This document shows positions 11,944 through 24,960 of a stretch of DNA of 64,000 nucleotides, piece by piece; position 1 is the first letter of the stretch, and each line of letters starts with the position of its first letter. The DNA comes from Cycas panzhihuaensis. Taxonomy: Eukaryota; Cycadophyta. The position numbers were made by a program, and so were the translations under genes. The stretch is taken from the NCBI GenBank assembly GCA_023213395.1, contig CM041465.1, forward strand, positions 223,393,741-223,457,740, written 5' to 3'. The notes under the pieces were generated by a model that ran no database searches, had not been told where the DNA came from, and saw nothing but the letters and a program-made list of their open reading frames with translations.

Positions 11944-14007
11944 GTTAAAAGAAAATGCCCATACATAGATTCAAGATCTCATAAGATTATAAAACTAAAG
12001 ACATATAGGTGAATAATAAATAAAAGAATATGTACAAATGTGTGACATAATATACTTGTGGGAAATGATCATTTTTAGTTGTATTATACTAAACCAATAC
12101 ATATATATACATACATACATATATAGTACATATCACTACCTTATTATCTAATCGTAATCTAGGATCCACTTGGTCAACCAATGACCAATTATATGAAGAA
12201 GCGTATGCACTATGAATCCTTAGTACATATCAAAGGGTTGATCACAACAATTTAATATTACATGGGTTAAACATTATCCAATATTCCCCCCTTAGTATGT
12301 AAATCCATATTATATAACTACTTCAAATATGATGTTGGGTTCATATAAAAGGCAAATCTACTAGAGCACACAGGTATTTAGTTATTGTACCCACTAGTCC
12401 TTTAGAATGGCCTTCTCATACATGGCTCACTAATATTTGCCTACCAAGCAACCTTCACTAGCTTTCATTTTGCCTATTTCTTATATTAATTTATTTTTTC
12501 AAGCTGCCAACATAGTGGTTCATCATCTACAATCATTTCAAGAGCTAAACACAAACAAAACATGGGAAAAAAGGGTCTAATTCATCATCACAACCATACA
12601 AACCCTCACTGCTTCATTGGCATGATGCCATAGCTTTCATAACACCTTGCAACCTTTGTTGACATCTCAAATCTCTAAATTTCCTTAATAAACCCCATCC
12701 ATCTCTATTCCAGATCAGAAACATGGCAGTGCATAATAATTTATAGGAGATCTATTTAACCACACAACTTCTCACCATCAAAAAATAACAACATGCAAGA
12801 ATATAGGTGCTCATGTAAGTTTTGATGAATAATCATGGTAAATACCATTCATACCACCCATTATGGCATACTATGAAGGCCCCAATCTCCTTAATCTTAT
12901 ACTTTCAACCTCTTATTGATAGGGTGGTGTACCAACAAATCCTAATGAATCTAATCTCCTCATTGTACTCTCATAATTGATTGATAATTTATTATAAAAT
13001 ACATGTTCTCTTGATCAACAAGCTTCACACCTTATAGCCCCACTATGCCAATCTTCTCAACATAAGCCAACAAATTGTCTGTTGCTCTCAACATGTCACA
13101 AAGCCCTCATCTATCATGGAAAAGTCATGATAGAGGGTAAAATTGTGACCTTGCCACATCACTAGCTTCACAGGGTGATCAAACATGTATCCAAAGGCCT
13201 ACTCTTAGACTCACATGCAACACTTGCATATATACTAGTGAAACATGCAAATAACTAGTCCAAAAATGAATCAAACATGTGGCAAACCTTTGTGAGATTT
13301 GAGATAACCATAATACCTACACTTCTAGTTGGATTTTCATGCATAAGTATCAACATGCTCTAGACTCATGACATCAACATCCTCCCAGCACTCACACCAA
13401 TATGCTCTAGGCTCATGACACCTACTTGCTTCTAGGTCCCCTATAAAACCATGGTTCAAAACCATTCACAACATGCATTAGAATATCACTTGGTAAATAG
13501 TCTCACTGGTCATAAATAAGCATGCTTAGATAAGCTTAGAATAAACCCTTTATAGATGTATACACTCATAGTTTTATTGCCTAATTGGGGTCAAAGTAGG
13601 CTTGAACCTAGAGCTTTGATACCACTTGTTGAAAAAATACAACATTAACCATGCATAATGGCATAAACAAAGAGATCACATAATCATATATTATGAAAAC
13701 ATATAAACAAAATTGGTGGAAGAATGTACATCCTTTATATTAATGATAAGTACATATATAATAATAATGACCTCTTTGTGGTCAAATCATAATAATGAGC
13801 CTCTATAACAACCTATGAACTAAGAGAATGACTCTTAATGTTTCTCAATTATTAAAAGTTCCTCAACATGTGTATCCCTTGGTCAATATAAGGGATAGTA
13901 ATAATATGAATTTAATATTACATTCTAATAGGACAAAATTGACACATGACTTATCCTGGATACTAAGAAGATGTGAGTATCTATATGCATATACATAAGT
14001 CTTTTTG
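11944..14007 (-). mobile_element. Possible LTR-retrotransposon remnant, minus strand
   Basis: A PBS-like sequence at 13613-13624 is followed by a TG start at 13627 (TGTTGAAAAAATAC), as expected at the inner edge of a minus-strand 5' LTR. A purine-rich tract (CCCCCC on the plus strand at about 12288-12293) follows TATCCAATA and could be the polypurine tract of a 3' LTR whose inner end is near 12287. The two putative LTRs share only short blocks (TGTT.AAA.AAA at 11944 and AATTTAATATTACAT near both ends), so pairing is uncertain. No coding domain is visible between them. The chromovirus begins immediately to the right. Confidence 0.35.
13613..13624 (-). promoter_or_regulatory. Primer-binding site (initiator tRNA-Met type)
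   Basis: The plus strand GCTTTGATACCA reads TGGTATCAAAGC on the minus strand, the common plant initiator tRNA-Met PBS with one transition. It stands two bases from a TG LTR start at 13627. Confidence 0.55.
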
Positions 14008-14556
14008 TGAAGTGATCTAGTTCTATCTTTATAGCAATTTTCCTTAAAACACAGATAAGAATCCACTAAAAAGGACAAGAATTAAATACTATGTAATAGA
14101 AAATTGACAAAGAAAATAAATTCCAAAATCCATAGAAATAACTAATAATCTTTATTATCAAGTAATACCAAACTAGAGCAAAATTACATCAAAATACCAA
14201 ACTTTCCTATAGAAGTGAGCTTCTCTCTTTGAGGTGAGGAACCCTCCAAACTATAGTCCCTAAATAGGAAAGCTAATTACAGCCCTAGAACTGAAAATAT
14301 TCAGCCAAAAAAATCTCTAAATATGGTTTGGGATGAGGCCTAAACTCCTTATATATAGTAGTTAAAACCCCTCAAATAGAGGTCAACCAAATAAGATGAT
14401 AATCTCCATAGAATTGTGCCCAAAACAAGTCAGCCAGAATGATGACAAATTCCTTCTAAAATTCCTAGATGAAGACGACCTCATAGTTATCATTATTCCT
14501 GACTATGAAGTCAGCCTCACAACAAGCATTATTCTTGATTATTCCTAAGGAACACA
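14008..14556 (-). repeat. 3' LTR of the chromovirus
   Basis: Direct-repeat partner of 19099-19645, with both copies alignable end to end and mostly transition differences. A TATA-like box in element sense (TATATATAAGG) lies at about 14347-14358. Confidence 0.9.
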
Positions 14557-14573
14557 ACAAGTCCCTCCCTCTC
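14557..14573 (-). promoter_or_regulatory. Polypurine tract of the chromovirus
   Basis: On the minus strand GAGAGGGAGGGACTTGT directly precedes the 3' LTR start. This is the expected primer for plus-strand synthesis. Confidence 0.7.
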
Positions 14574-14589
14574 AAAAAATGCTTTACCC

Positions 14590-15900
14590 TCAAAGAATTG
14601 GGAAGAGCCTATTTTTCTATATCTAATCTTCAGGTTCCTATGTTACATCTTTAAGCTCTAATGTTTTCCATTTGATGAGGTATTCTCTTATTATCTAGGT
14701 ATGTAAATTCTTGTCCCTAGTCTTTAGTATTCCCTTAGGTTCTATTATCATCATTCCTTCTTCATCTAATTTTGGTAAATTCGTCTATGGAGTCTCTTTT
14801 TCACCCAACTTTTTCTTTAAACAAGACACATGGAAATTGTTATGAATTTTGCTTTCTAGTGGTGATTTTAATCGATATTCCACTTCTCTTATATGCTTCT
14901 CAATCTGGTATTGTCCAAAGAATCTTAGTGATAACTTATGTTGATTATTTTGTTTCATTAATATCTGTTTATAGGGTTGGAGTCTTAGGAATACCCATTC
15001 CCCTACCTTGAAACTCTATTCAGATCTCTTCATGTCTGCCTATTGTTTCATCTTATTTTTCACCATCTCGAGATTATTCTTTAGTATTCATGTTGTTTCT
15101 TGTATTTGTTCTAGGATTTCTTAGACTATCTGAACTTTAGACATATTCAGCTAATTCAGAAGTGATGAGGGTTCATACCCATATAGTACTTGGAACGATG
15201 ACATTTTTTTTGCTATGTGGTATGTGGTGTTATACCACCACTTTGCCAGATGGAGCCATCGATGCCATTGCATCTATTTATTTGATATGAAGTTTCTTAA
15301 ATATCCTTCTATGCATTTGTTAACTATTTCTATATGATTTTTTGTTTGCGGGTGGTATGCCAAGTAGGCTAGTGCCAACTGCTTTAAATAACTCAATTCA
15401 AAAGTGACTTAGTGAATTTGGAGTCCCTGTCATTGATTATAATCATTAGAAAGCCATGTAACCTATGTATTTCTTTCATATATAGTTCTACTATTTGTCT
15501 TCCTTTTGCTTCCATCTAAGTTCTTTAGAAATAGGTGTATTTAGTCAATCTATCTACCACTACAAAAATTACGTCCTTTCCTTCTAATTAAGGAAGAATT
15601 ATGATAAAATCTAGAGTTTTCTTCCCGTTTTTAGTGGGGAATGGGAAGGGGTTGTAGTAACCTAGGTATCTTTATACATTCAGTCTTATTTCTTTGGCAT
15701 GTATCACATTCTTCCATAAATCAAAGGACGTTAGGTTTTAACCCTTTTCAGTAAAATGAATTTTGAATCCTCCTATAGGTTTTATCCATTCCTGAATGCC
15801 CTAAAATTGGAGTTGAGTGAGCTTCTTGAAGTAATATTTCCTTTAGTTTACTTATTTTTGGAACAAATATTTTTTCCATCCTTAGGATTAGTCCTCCTTA
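14590..15900 (-). pseudogene. Chromovirus integrase with C-terminal chromodomain
   Basis: On the minus strand, 15010-14780 reads GEWVFLRLQPYKQ, then KLSLRFFGQYQIEKHI.EVEYRL and SKIHNNFHVSCLKKKLG, the GPY/F-type integrase C-terminus. At about 14680-14590 EYLIKWKTLELKDVT.EPED matches the chromodomain core (YLIKW followed by TWE, with the W here a stop). Chromodomains in chromoviruses are thought to guide integration toward modified chromatin. The integrase core upstream (15.1-15.9 kb) is recognisable only as decayed text. Several in-frame stops are present. Confidence 0.75.
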
Positions 15901-17300
15901 TTCTGTGAACTGCTTTGCTTTTCCTTCTTTGATCTTTTATTTTATTTCTTGTGATAACTTATCATCTTCGTATTCCTTTACTAAGGTTGTCATCCATATT
16001 AGAGGTGCTATTGTCATTGAATTGGTCGAAGCTTCAACCTTTCCTTCATATAGATAGAGCATCTTCTATTATATTTTCTTTTCTTTTTTTGTATTCTATG
16101 GTGAAGTTGAATGTTTGCAACTTACTGACTCACTTTTGTCATTCATCGGATAATGCCTTTTGATTCAAGAAATACTTCAGGCTTTCATGATAAATTTTGA
16201 CATCAAATTTGCTCTCTAATAGATATTGTCACCATTGGTGTATTACGTGCATAATGGATAACATCTCTTTGTCATATTTTGACTTTGTCATTTAGCTTCT
16301 GACTTTCATAAGCTATAGGCCTCCCTCCTTATAATAGAACCATTCCAATTCCAAAACCTGAAGCATCACACTCCAATATGAATGGTTGAGTGAAATTTGG
16401 TAACATCAATACTGGACTTATGACCATTGCTTATTTTAATTCTTGAAATGATTATTTTGCTTTTGCATTCCATATGAACGTATCTTTCTTGGTTAGGTTT
16501 GTTAGTGGCGATGCCATGCGTGTATAACCTTTTATGAATTTTCTTAAAAATCCTGCTATGCCCAAAAAACTTCTTATTCCTATGTCTTTCTTTAGAGTTG
16601 GCCAATATATAATAGCCTAGATCATTTTAGGATCAATTTTGATTCCCTCACCTATGATAATGTGTCCTAGATACTCTAATTCCTCCTTTGCGAAAGAACA
16701 CTTTTTCTTATTTACGAATAATTGTGCTTTCTCTAATATGAGTAGAACAACCTTTATATGTTCCAAATGTTCTTCCATATTTTGTTGTAGATTATGATAT
16801 CATCAAAGAAAACTAGTATGAATTTCCTTAGAACATGTTTTAATATTGCATTCATTGTGCTCTAGAAAGTGGTTGGAGCATTCGTTAAGCTGAAAGGCAT
16901 AACCCTGAATTCAAACAATCCTTCATGCATTCTAAATGTAGTTTTATAAACATCTTCTTCTTTGACTCTTATTTGGTAGTATCCTAAGCATAGATTTATT
17001 TTTGAAAAATATTGAGCTCCATGTAACTCATCTAATAAATCTTCGATCCTTTAGATAAGATACCAATTCTTTATGGTCAATTTATTTAGGCCATAGTAAT
17101 TCATACATATTTTATAAGATCCATCCTTCTTTACAAGAGAAGCAAATGGACTCATGCTTTTCACCACTATGCCTTGGAGCAATACTTCTTGTGTGATTTT
17201 TTAAATTTCCTTCCTAAGATTATTATGATGCCTATATAGAGGAATATTGACTAGTATTGCTCTGAGGATAAGATCTATTATACGCCCCAACTCCCTTTTC
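15900..17300 (-). pseudogene. Chromovirus reverse transcriptase and RNase H
   Basis: The minus strand gives, in order, [67 protein letters not shown] and VFFDDIIIY, the gypsy RT fingers and palm with the catalytic DD pair kept. The connection block IRSFLGIAGFLRKFIKGYTR follows at about 16600-16540. RNase H text such as FILECDASGFGIG follows at 16390-16340. Stops (for example TTF*S) and frame slips show that it is dead. Confidence 0.85.
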
Positions 17301-17589
17301 GGTGTCAGTCCTTGGGGTTCTTAAAAAGCTCCCTGATGTTCTTCTAGGATTGCTTGAATCTCTGGAGGAATGTCTTCTATCTCTACCCTGTAACATGACA
17401 TTATGTATGCTTGTAGATTCTTCTTTAGAATTTTTTCCATCCTATGTGATGATACAAGATGAACTAGAGGTGTGGCTGGGGCTTGCAGTCGATATTTGTG
17501 TCCTTTTTATCAGAAATATATAAATCTTGTCATACAGTTAATAACAATGTTCACCAACATTTGTAGCCATTGAATCCCTACAACTGCAT

Positions 17590-18960
17590 CCAATTTACCT
17601 ATGGGCATAACAAACATACAAGTTGTGACCTTGTAATTATGTCTGGAGAGTTGTGTCTTTACAATATCCTCCATATGGCATTACTCTCCCATTTGCTATT
17701 AACACTTGGAATATGTTGAGAGGTTTCACTTGTAATCATAGTTTCTTTATCGATGCCTTGTTTATAAAATTGTGTATGTTTTTGTTATCTACCAAGATTG
17801 ATACCGGTGTCTGCTTAATTTATCCTTGGAATCTTAGGGTTTGTGTGGATACTTATTGTTGCGTAATGGCTTGCAATGATATTTGGACATTCCCTATATC
17901 CACTTCTAGAAGTTCATTATCCTCATTTTTTGCACTTGGGTCTTATTTCATTTCCTCCTCAGCTTCTTCTGATATTTCTATGTCTTCATTATTGATTATG
18001 AAAACCTTTTTTGCTAAATATTGGTGCTCCTTTTTCTATTTCCCTCCATACTTGAAGCATGTTCCTTTCCTTAAATGCTCTTCTTTTGTTATTCTTGAGC
18101 TTTCCTCTATATTCTTTATAGCTAATAGAGGGTCTGCTTTCATTCTTAATCTCATCCAATTGGTATTCTGGGTATGATATGATCTTGGCTCATATCTCGT
18201 TGTATATGTTGGCCTACTATCTCTGAGTTCTACCTCCATATTCTTTACTATTTGAATTGCTCCTTGGAGTTATGGTGGATATGCTACTTTAACTCTAAAT
18301 TTAATCTGATTTTTTAATTTACTAATACAAGTTTCCAATAAATATTCCTGTGGTATTTTTTTTGAGACCATACATTGTAGAGTTTGGAATTGTTTTATAT
18401 ATTCTTGCACTATTCCTTACTGGTATAACCAAGTTAATTGAGTAAAGTAATCTGTATTCTAAGAGTTATCATACTACTATACTAAACCTGCTCTTAGATT
18501 CTCCTAAGTCTATTGAATAGTAATTTCATCTTTTGCCACCAATAGTACCATCTTAACACCCTTCCTTTTAAGTGTAAGGAAGTTATTTCTATCTTTTACT
18601 TAGCTATTGAGTTATAAACCTTGAAATAGTTCTCCATTTGTAAGACCTAATTGGTGATATTCTTTGATACTTCTATATCAAATTTCTCAAGAGATAGTCT
18701 TGCCCCTTTCTATACATTATCCATGTTAGGAATTATCCTCTCATAAACTCATCCATTGAATCTCTTAGTCTCATTTCCTTGGTTCTCCTAATTGTTCCAG
18801 GCATCCATCTGATTTATTCCTGAGGCATTGCTATTATCCATTTCTCCTCCTCATATATTATGTATTTCTTGATCCACCTTTGTAAGTAGCTCTTAGATTA
18901 GAATTTTTAAAGATCTTATATTCTATGTTAATTCTGACGTGTCTTTAATTTTTTCCTTTC
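17590..18960 (-). pseudogene. Chromovirus gag with zinc knuckle, and protease
   Basis: On the minus strand, 18239-18036 ends GTCFKYGGK..EHQ, a CCHC knuckle with the second Cys changed to Tyr. Downstream (about 17.85-17.75 kb) VSILVDNKNIHNFI matches the retropepsin D-S-G-A-T-H-N-F-I pattern with changes (DNKNIHNFI). The N-terminal gag part is only loosely readable. Stops interrupt throughout. Confidence 0.65.
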
Positions 18961-19011
18961 AAGTTTTGGATTAGGCTTCCATCTTCCTAGGAATGAGGTT
19001 TTTCCCTAATT

Positions 19012-19026
19012 GGGGGGGGGGGGGGG
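19012..19026. repeat. Homopolymer G tract (15 G)
   Basis: It lies in the leader just downstream (element sense) of the chromovirus PBS. Length may vary or be an assembly artefact. Confidence 0.9.
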
Positions 19027-19084
19027 TTTGGGGAATTTTCAACCTTTTTAAGTTTTTACCTCTATCCTTTCCCCTTGAAATGAA

Positions 19085-19096
19085 GCTCTGATACCA
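19085..19096 (-). promoter_or_regulatory. Primer-binding site of the chromovirus
   Basis: Plus strand GCTCTGATACCA reads TGGTATCAGAGC on the minus strand, complementary to the 3' end of plant initiator tRNA-Met. It is two bases from the LTR edge at 19099. Confidence 0.9.
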
Positions 19097-19098
19097 CT

Positions 19099-19645
19099 TG
19101 AAGTGATCTAGTTTGATCTTTATAACAATTTTCCTTAAATTACATATAAGAATCCTCTAAAAAGGATAAGAACCAAATACTATGCAACAGAAAATTGACA
19201 AAGAAAACAAATTCCAAAATTTATAGAAAGAACTAATAATTTTTATTATCAAATAATACCAAAATAGGTAAAATTACATTAAAATACCAAATTTTCTTAT
19301 AGAAGTGAGCTTCCCTATTTGAGGCGAGGAACCCTCCAAATTGTAGCCCCTAAATAGGTGAGCTAATTGTAGCTCTAGAACTAAAAATATTAACCAAAAG
19401 AATCTCCAAATATGGTTTGGGATGAGGCCCAAACTCCCTATATATAATGATCAAAACCCCACAAATAGAGGTCGGCCAAATAAGAGGATAATCTCCATAG
19501 AACTATGCCCTAAAGAAGTCAACTAGAATGATGACAGATTCCTTCTAAAATTCTTAGATGAGGATGACCTCACAGTTATCATTATTCTTGACTATGAAGT
19601 CAACCTCATAACAAGCATTATTCCTAACTATTCCTTAGAAATACA
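19099..19645 (-). repeat. 5' LTR of the chromovirus
   Basis: Partner of 14008-14556. A TATA-like stretch (TATATA followed by GGGAG on the minus strand) lies at about 19437-19447. Confidence 0.9.
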
Positions 19646-21050
19646 GTATTTTATCTTCTTCTTTTTCTTATTTTTTTTTAAAGGGAGGGTATCACTCCAT
19701 ATGATGGTTCAAATGATGGTCATGGTGAACCAAGCATTACAAAACCTATTTTCTAGGTGATGCACCTCATTCAACCTTATACTTACCTAAGAGGATAGGT
19801 TGACTATGGTCACCACATGACTTTCATCAAGGCATGATGGGTGGTGATGGTAAAAGGTTTTAAAGGTATTATAGTGACTAACCTATCCATGGAGTATTTA
19901 GAACTCATTTAAAAAAGTGTGGGTAACAAATAGGTTGAGATCACATCCTCAAGAGATGAACCATAGGTATTTACAAGGATAGTCAATCAAAGTGTCTCTA
20001 ATTATGAAGGGGAAAGCATTGAACAACTAGTTGTGGAGGAGTAACTAGGGTATGCCAAAGAGGCCTATGATGACACTGAGTATGGGGTGCATCAAAGGTG
20101 AAAGAGGTAAATTAAAAGTTGATTAAAGTATAACTAAGACTAGTTCTAAGTAAGCTTGAGTTGGAAGTGGATAATTTGAAAGCTCAAGATCAATTAATCA
20201 TAATTTAAGGTTAATAACGAGATAAACAAGTGTTGACAATAGTTTGGTTGAGGGAAAAGTAAACTATTAAGTAATTCATTATTGCAAAGGATTTAACTAT
20301 CTAAGAAGTAAGAAGAAAATTATTTGTTAGGTGAGTGGACTAAAAAGGAGAGTAGGAGCAATCATAAGAGTAATAAAGGGATGTATAACTATCTTGTTGG
20401 TAAGAAGGGTTGCTTGAATGGTGAGTAACATAAAATGAAGAAGTCGACTACTTGGACCTATAATCGAACACCACCTCACTGATCTAAGTTGCATAAGAGA
20501 AGATCTTAGAAAGTTCAAGACCACAAAAATCCAATAAAAGGAAGAAAATATACTTATTTTTGTCATTTTGTGAATTTATAATTTGTTTGTATTTTTAGAA
20601 AAGGATGTGTATGTGTAGTTTATACTTGATTTTAGAGTAAAGAAACCCTAAAGGGAAAGTTAAGTGTGGTGAAGAGATGAGGGTAACATTCCCAAGATTA
20701 GGAGGGAAGAGCTAAGAAGGATTAAATGTTCCATCCCTACATGTTCAGGGTTAGTTGAGTTGATTTGTCTAGTAGATAAGGCCACAAGATAAATCAAATA
20801 ACATTAAACTTATAGGAATGAAAATATGAATTGTATTGGCTCCCCCTAAAGAAGAGGCCAAGGATGATTTAGGAGATAAGCCCAAGAAGATTCATATGAA
20901 TTCTTATCAATGTTAGGAGTCCTTGATTGGCTAATATTCATATGATGCTTCTTGAAAGGAAACTCATTACTTACTAAATAGATTGATGGGAACCATTGAA
21001 CAAGTCTCAAATCTCCTAAGTATGATATATTCTCCCTTGGTTATTTTTAG
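19646..21050. other. No gene recognised
   Basis: AT-rich text with short open frames. On the plus strand at about 20140-20200 a stretch reading LSKLELEVDNLKAQDQL could be a coiled-coil relic. Nothing identifies it. The last few hundred bases may hold the decayed 3' end of the gypsy element to the right. Confidence 0.4.
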
Positions 21051-21419
21051 GTGTAGTAAGCTTTAAGGGGCCTGTCCCCTACTGAGGCCCTCCTTAGCCT
21101 ATGAGTTTTACATGGGCTTATTGTTCTAGGTACTTTCTCCTATGCTTGAGTTTATCATACTTAATTCAACATCATTCCTAGTTTTCTCTCTAAGACTTGA
21201 AGTAACCCATGCCTTATGGACATGAGGCTATTGTGCCCCTAAGCATTGGGTCTAGGGGAAAGGAAACTATAGTTTAAGCTCATTTGTAGAGCTTGTGTAG
21301 TTTACCATCACTTTAGAGTAATGCCTGACTAGGCTATGCAGACTATTTCCTTAAATACTAAAAATTGGCAGTCTTTTGAATTCAAGACCCTTAAGAGTGG
21401 CTAGGCAATATGCCCTATT

Positions 21420-22500
21420 ATCTAAGTCTTCGATCATAAGGTAGGGGTTGACCTATTTGAGAGTAAATTTCTTTTGTTTTCAATGGAGATATTCTAATTT
21501 CAACACTTTCTCACCCACTCAAAACTTTCGAGGCCTTAGATGTTTGTTATGGGCTACTTGAGCCTTGTCTTCGAAAGCCAAGTTTCTTTGATAGGCTTCA
21601 AGATGAGTTTCATATATTTTTTATAACTGTAATAGCCTAGCTTATCTTATTCATTCTTCACTAGTGAAATTCTTAAGTGAGACTATGAGGGAGTGGACCT
21701 TTACCTCTAAGCGAAGTACAACTTCTATGCCATAGTGTAAGGAGAAAAGTGTCATCCTCGTAGCATTCCTTATTGAGGTATAGTATACCCAAAAATCCAG
21801 AAAGAGTTGGGTGTATCAATTACATTGAGAGGAGGCCACCATTTTGGCCAAGATCTTGGCCAAAATTTTGTTAAATGCTTCAATTTATCCATTAGCTTAT
21901 GGGTAATAAGGGGACGATTTCCAATGTATTATGTGAAACTTGTTGCATAGCTCATCAACATGGGCATTATAGAATGAAATCCCATTAGCAGTAATGATGA
22001 TATTAAGGATCCCAAATCTACAAATAATATGTTTGAAGATGAATGTGGTGACCACCTTCCCAATTTTTATGCTTAATGGGATAACTTTTGTCTATCTAGT
22101 GAAGTATTATGTGGCAATTAGAATGAATTTATAACTGCTAGATGATAGAGGGTGTATTTGTCTAATGAGGTTAAGGCCCCATTAGGAGAATGACCATGGT
22201 GAGAGGGCAACTCTCAAGGGAGTGGCTAGTTGATAAAGGAGAGAGGAGTATGCTTGGCACTTCTCACACTTTTAAATATAAGTATGTGCATCCTTGAACA
22301 AGATGGGCCAATAATAATCCATGTGAAGGATGCATTTAGCAGTGGATTGACCATCAAAGTGGTCATTACAAATGCCATCGTGACACTTAGTTAGGGCATA
22401 TTGTGCTTCGAAAGGGATGAGTCATCTTAATAAAACTTTGTCAAAGGAGTATTTGTAGAGGACCTCATCAAATAATAGATATTGATGTGTAACAACTCTA
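21420..22500 (-). pseudogene. Gypsy integrase core and C-terminus
   Basis: On the minus strand near 22060-21850 the text reads FKHIICRFGI, then ITANGISFYN, LCNKFHIIHWKSSPYYP and ANG.IEAFNKIL, the integrase region around the second catalytic Asp (here changed to A.N) and the catalytic Glu. A C-terminal AYQRNLAFEDKAQVAHNK..RPRKF block follows at about 21600-21520. Stops are frequent. Confidence 0.75.
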
Positions 22501-22699
22501 ACTCTCTTCTACTTCTTAGAAGAGGCATATGATGAGCAAGTTTGTTCTTTCAAGTAGGTCTAAATATCCTTATACCATTTATCCCTAACCTCATGTGGGA
22601 GAGTATCAACTTAAAAGATATGCTTGTCTGGGAGTGCATCATCAACCACATGTTGAACATCATTATGAAGATGTATCACAACTAATTGTTTAGCAACAA

Positions 22700-23910
22700 C
22701 CATTCCTTTTTGGGATTTATGGTTAAGCATTCATAAAGTAAACTCTTAAACGAGTAGGGCCTACTTACTCACTCACCCAATGAGGTTAATTTTGGTAATT
22801 AGGAGTCTAATTAGGTTTGATTTTGCTACCACATAGGTGGTGTTATCGAATAAATAATGGTATAGCTTCTTGGTTGCAAAGACAAATGTTAAACATTCTT
22901 TTTCAAATGGGCAATAATTAGTTTTTGCAACAATCAAAGTACAACTAATAAAGTAGATGACTCGCTTCCACCCAAATGCATCTTCCTAAGAAAGTATGAT
23001 CCAAGGGGTTCTTTAGTTGAGGAGATGAGGAGAATGAAAGGCTTGTTAAAGAGAGATATAGCTAGGATAGGAGCAGAAGGTAGTGCTTGCTTAAGTTTGT
23101 CAAACACTTCTTGGACAACCAGGGTCCACTCAATAGAGGCACCCTTTTTCAGGATGTTGGCAAGTGGTTTTGCATGAAGATTTAACAAGGAAACATCATA
23201 AGAAACTTAGTGTTCCAAGCAAAGACTTAATCTATTTCTAGTTATGTGGTGGGGGCATATTGATGATGGCTTTCACTTTGTTTAAATCTACCTTGATATC
23301 ACCTCTCGATACAATATTCCCAAGCATGTTGCCTAAGGTAATTGCAAAGATGCACTTGTTGGGATTAAGACGCCATTGATATTTTTGACATCTTTCAAGG
23401 ATAACTCTTAGATCTTGGATGTGATCTTGTTTATAGTGAGATAGCCCCATTATGTTGTGAAGGTAAACTGTAACAGTGGCACCAAGTAAGTTATAGAAAA
23501 TAAAAACCATGTCTCATTAGTAAGTAACCCCAACATTCTTAAGGCCAAATGGTATGACCTTATAAGCAAAGGTTCCTTATGGTGTGATGAATGTAATTTT
23601 AGTGCAATCCTTAGGGTAGATAACAATCTAATTATAACTTGAGAAACCATCCATGAGGGACATTACTTTGAAGTTATTTTTTTGATCCCAAATTTAGTCA
23701 AGGAAAGGTAGTGGAAAATTGTCCTTAGGGCATGAGTAGTCAACATCATGAAAATCAATGCAAATATGAATATAACCATTTTTCTTGGCAACATACACAA
23801 TGTTTGATACCCATTAAGAGTAATCCCTTATTTCCATGAAGTCATTTTTTTGGAGCCTTTCGATCTCTTATGTAATTATTGTAGAGAGGTGTGGGTGGTA
23901 GGTCTCTATT
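22700..23910 (-). pseudogene. Gypsy reverse transcriptase and RNase H
   Basis: Minus-strand blocks: MDGFSSYN near 23660, FAYKVIPFGLKNVGVTY near 23560, then the catalytic strand reads VTVYLHNIMG where YVDDM is expected, so both catalytic Asp are lost. RLNPNKCIFAITLGNMLG and SRGDIKVDLNKVKAI.NMPPP follow (about 23370-23240). The RNase H connection (KPLANILKKGASIEW) lies at about 23170-23120, then SAPILAISLFNKPFILLI. The lost catalytic pair and the stops make it inactive. Confidence 0.85.
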
Positions 23911-24429
23911 TTTAGCACCTTGGCTTATCCTTAGGAATGGTAGTAATATTGTAGAATATAACATCAAGATGTAAGCCCTTCATATCACTGTAATGCCATA
24001 AAAAATTAAAGAGAACTCTTTGGAGAGTTCTTGTAATTGTTAGGAGCTCTTGGAAAGAACAATCATGAGGGGAAGGATTGCATATGAGTAGATCTTGTGT
24101 TGAAGCATTGAGAGTGAAATGAGAAACCTCAATCATAGTAGTTTGATTAGGAGGAAAATCCACTTGACCATGGAAATCCCAATCAAGTTATGCTATGAGA
24201 TCAAATTAAGAGCCTTAGGTATCCTATGGAACTTGATTGAAGGAGAGATCGATGAGGGGAGGTGAACTTGCTTCTTCATTAGAAGTGAGATGCTCAATGG
24301 ACTTCCTTGAAAGGGACTCATCCTTTTAGGGACATGTAGTAATCATGTAAACACCCCTTGATTCAACTTAGGGCTCTAGAGGTGATTACTCCATAGCAAA
24401 TTATTGCCTAAAACCTAATGACGTAAAAG

Positions 24430-24960
24430 AGGAAGGTTCTCCTTCTTTAACAATCATGTTAACTAGAGGAACAAATTATTTAATAGGCTTTCTCCTATGC
24501 TTGATAACTTTGATATCACTATCATGGATGAACTTGAGTTCACCAAATAGTGAGGAATAAACTACTAACATTTGACTTATTAAGGATTAACCTAACAAAA
24601 GTTTAAACTCAAGGTCAAGGCTAAGGATAATAACCTTAGGCATGATTGTCTTCCCTTCAAGACTAAGTGGGAGGGTAACCTAGCCAATTAGTATTTTTTT
24701 ATGTTTGTCATATACTTAGAAAATCTAATTGTTAGGCTTATAAGTAGACACCTCTAGGTCTTTAAGGATTTAGAGTGGCACAACATTGATATAAAATCTC
24801 TCATCAATGATACATCTTTTAATGTTAATATCATCTTTGAGAATCTTGATGTAAAAGAGGATAGTTTTATTATGATTTCTTTTTCCCTCATTAATCAATG
24901 TGGATGAATCAAAGTGAAAAGTTTGTTTAAGGGGCAAATTAGACCTTGGCACTTTAAGAG
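24430..24960 (-). pseudogene. Gypsy protease-like region
   Basis: The minus strand from 24952 reads FHFDSSTLINEG and, further on, LEVSTYKPNNQIF, IG.VTLPLSLEGK and LDLEFKLLLG.S.I (about 24760-24560). The last pattern (YNLLLGRPWI in relatives) is the C-terminal part of the retropepsin fold in Tat/Athila-type elements. Confidence 0.55.

Larger units (their letters stand above)
14008..19645 (-). mobile_element. Ty3/gypsy chromovirus, complete but decayed
   Basis: Two direct repeats of 549 and 547 bp bound the element (14008-14556 and 19099-19645). On the minus strand they begin TGTGTTCC/TGTATTTC and end CACTTCA. A PBS lies inside the right LTR edge and a polypurine tract inside the left one. Between them, in minus-strand order, are gag with a zinc knuckle, protease, reverse transcriptase, RNase H, integrase and a chromodomain, which is the chromovirus order. 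All domains carry stops and frame slips. I could not find a matching 5-bp target duplication at 14003-14007 and 19646-19650. Flanking DNA is other repeat debris. Confidence 0.9.

Noticed and set aside
17653-18177. 174-codon plus-strand open frame with hydrophobic stretches
   Set aside because: It lies opposite the chromovirus gag-protease on the minus strand and shows no domain of its own.
14003-19650. Target-site duplication for the chromovirus
   Set aside because: Flanks TTTTG and GTATT do not match, so I do not claim one.
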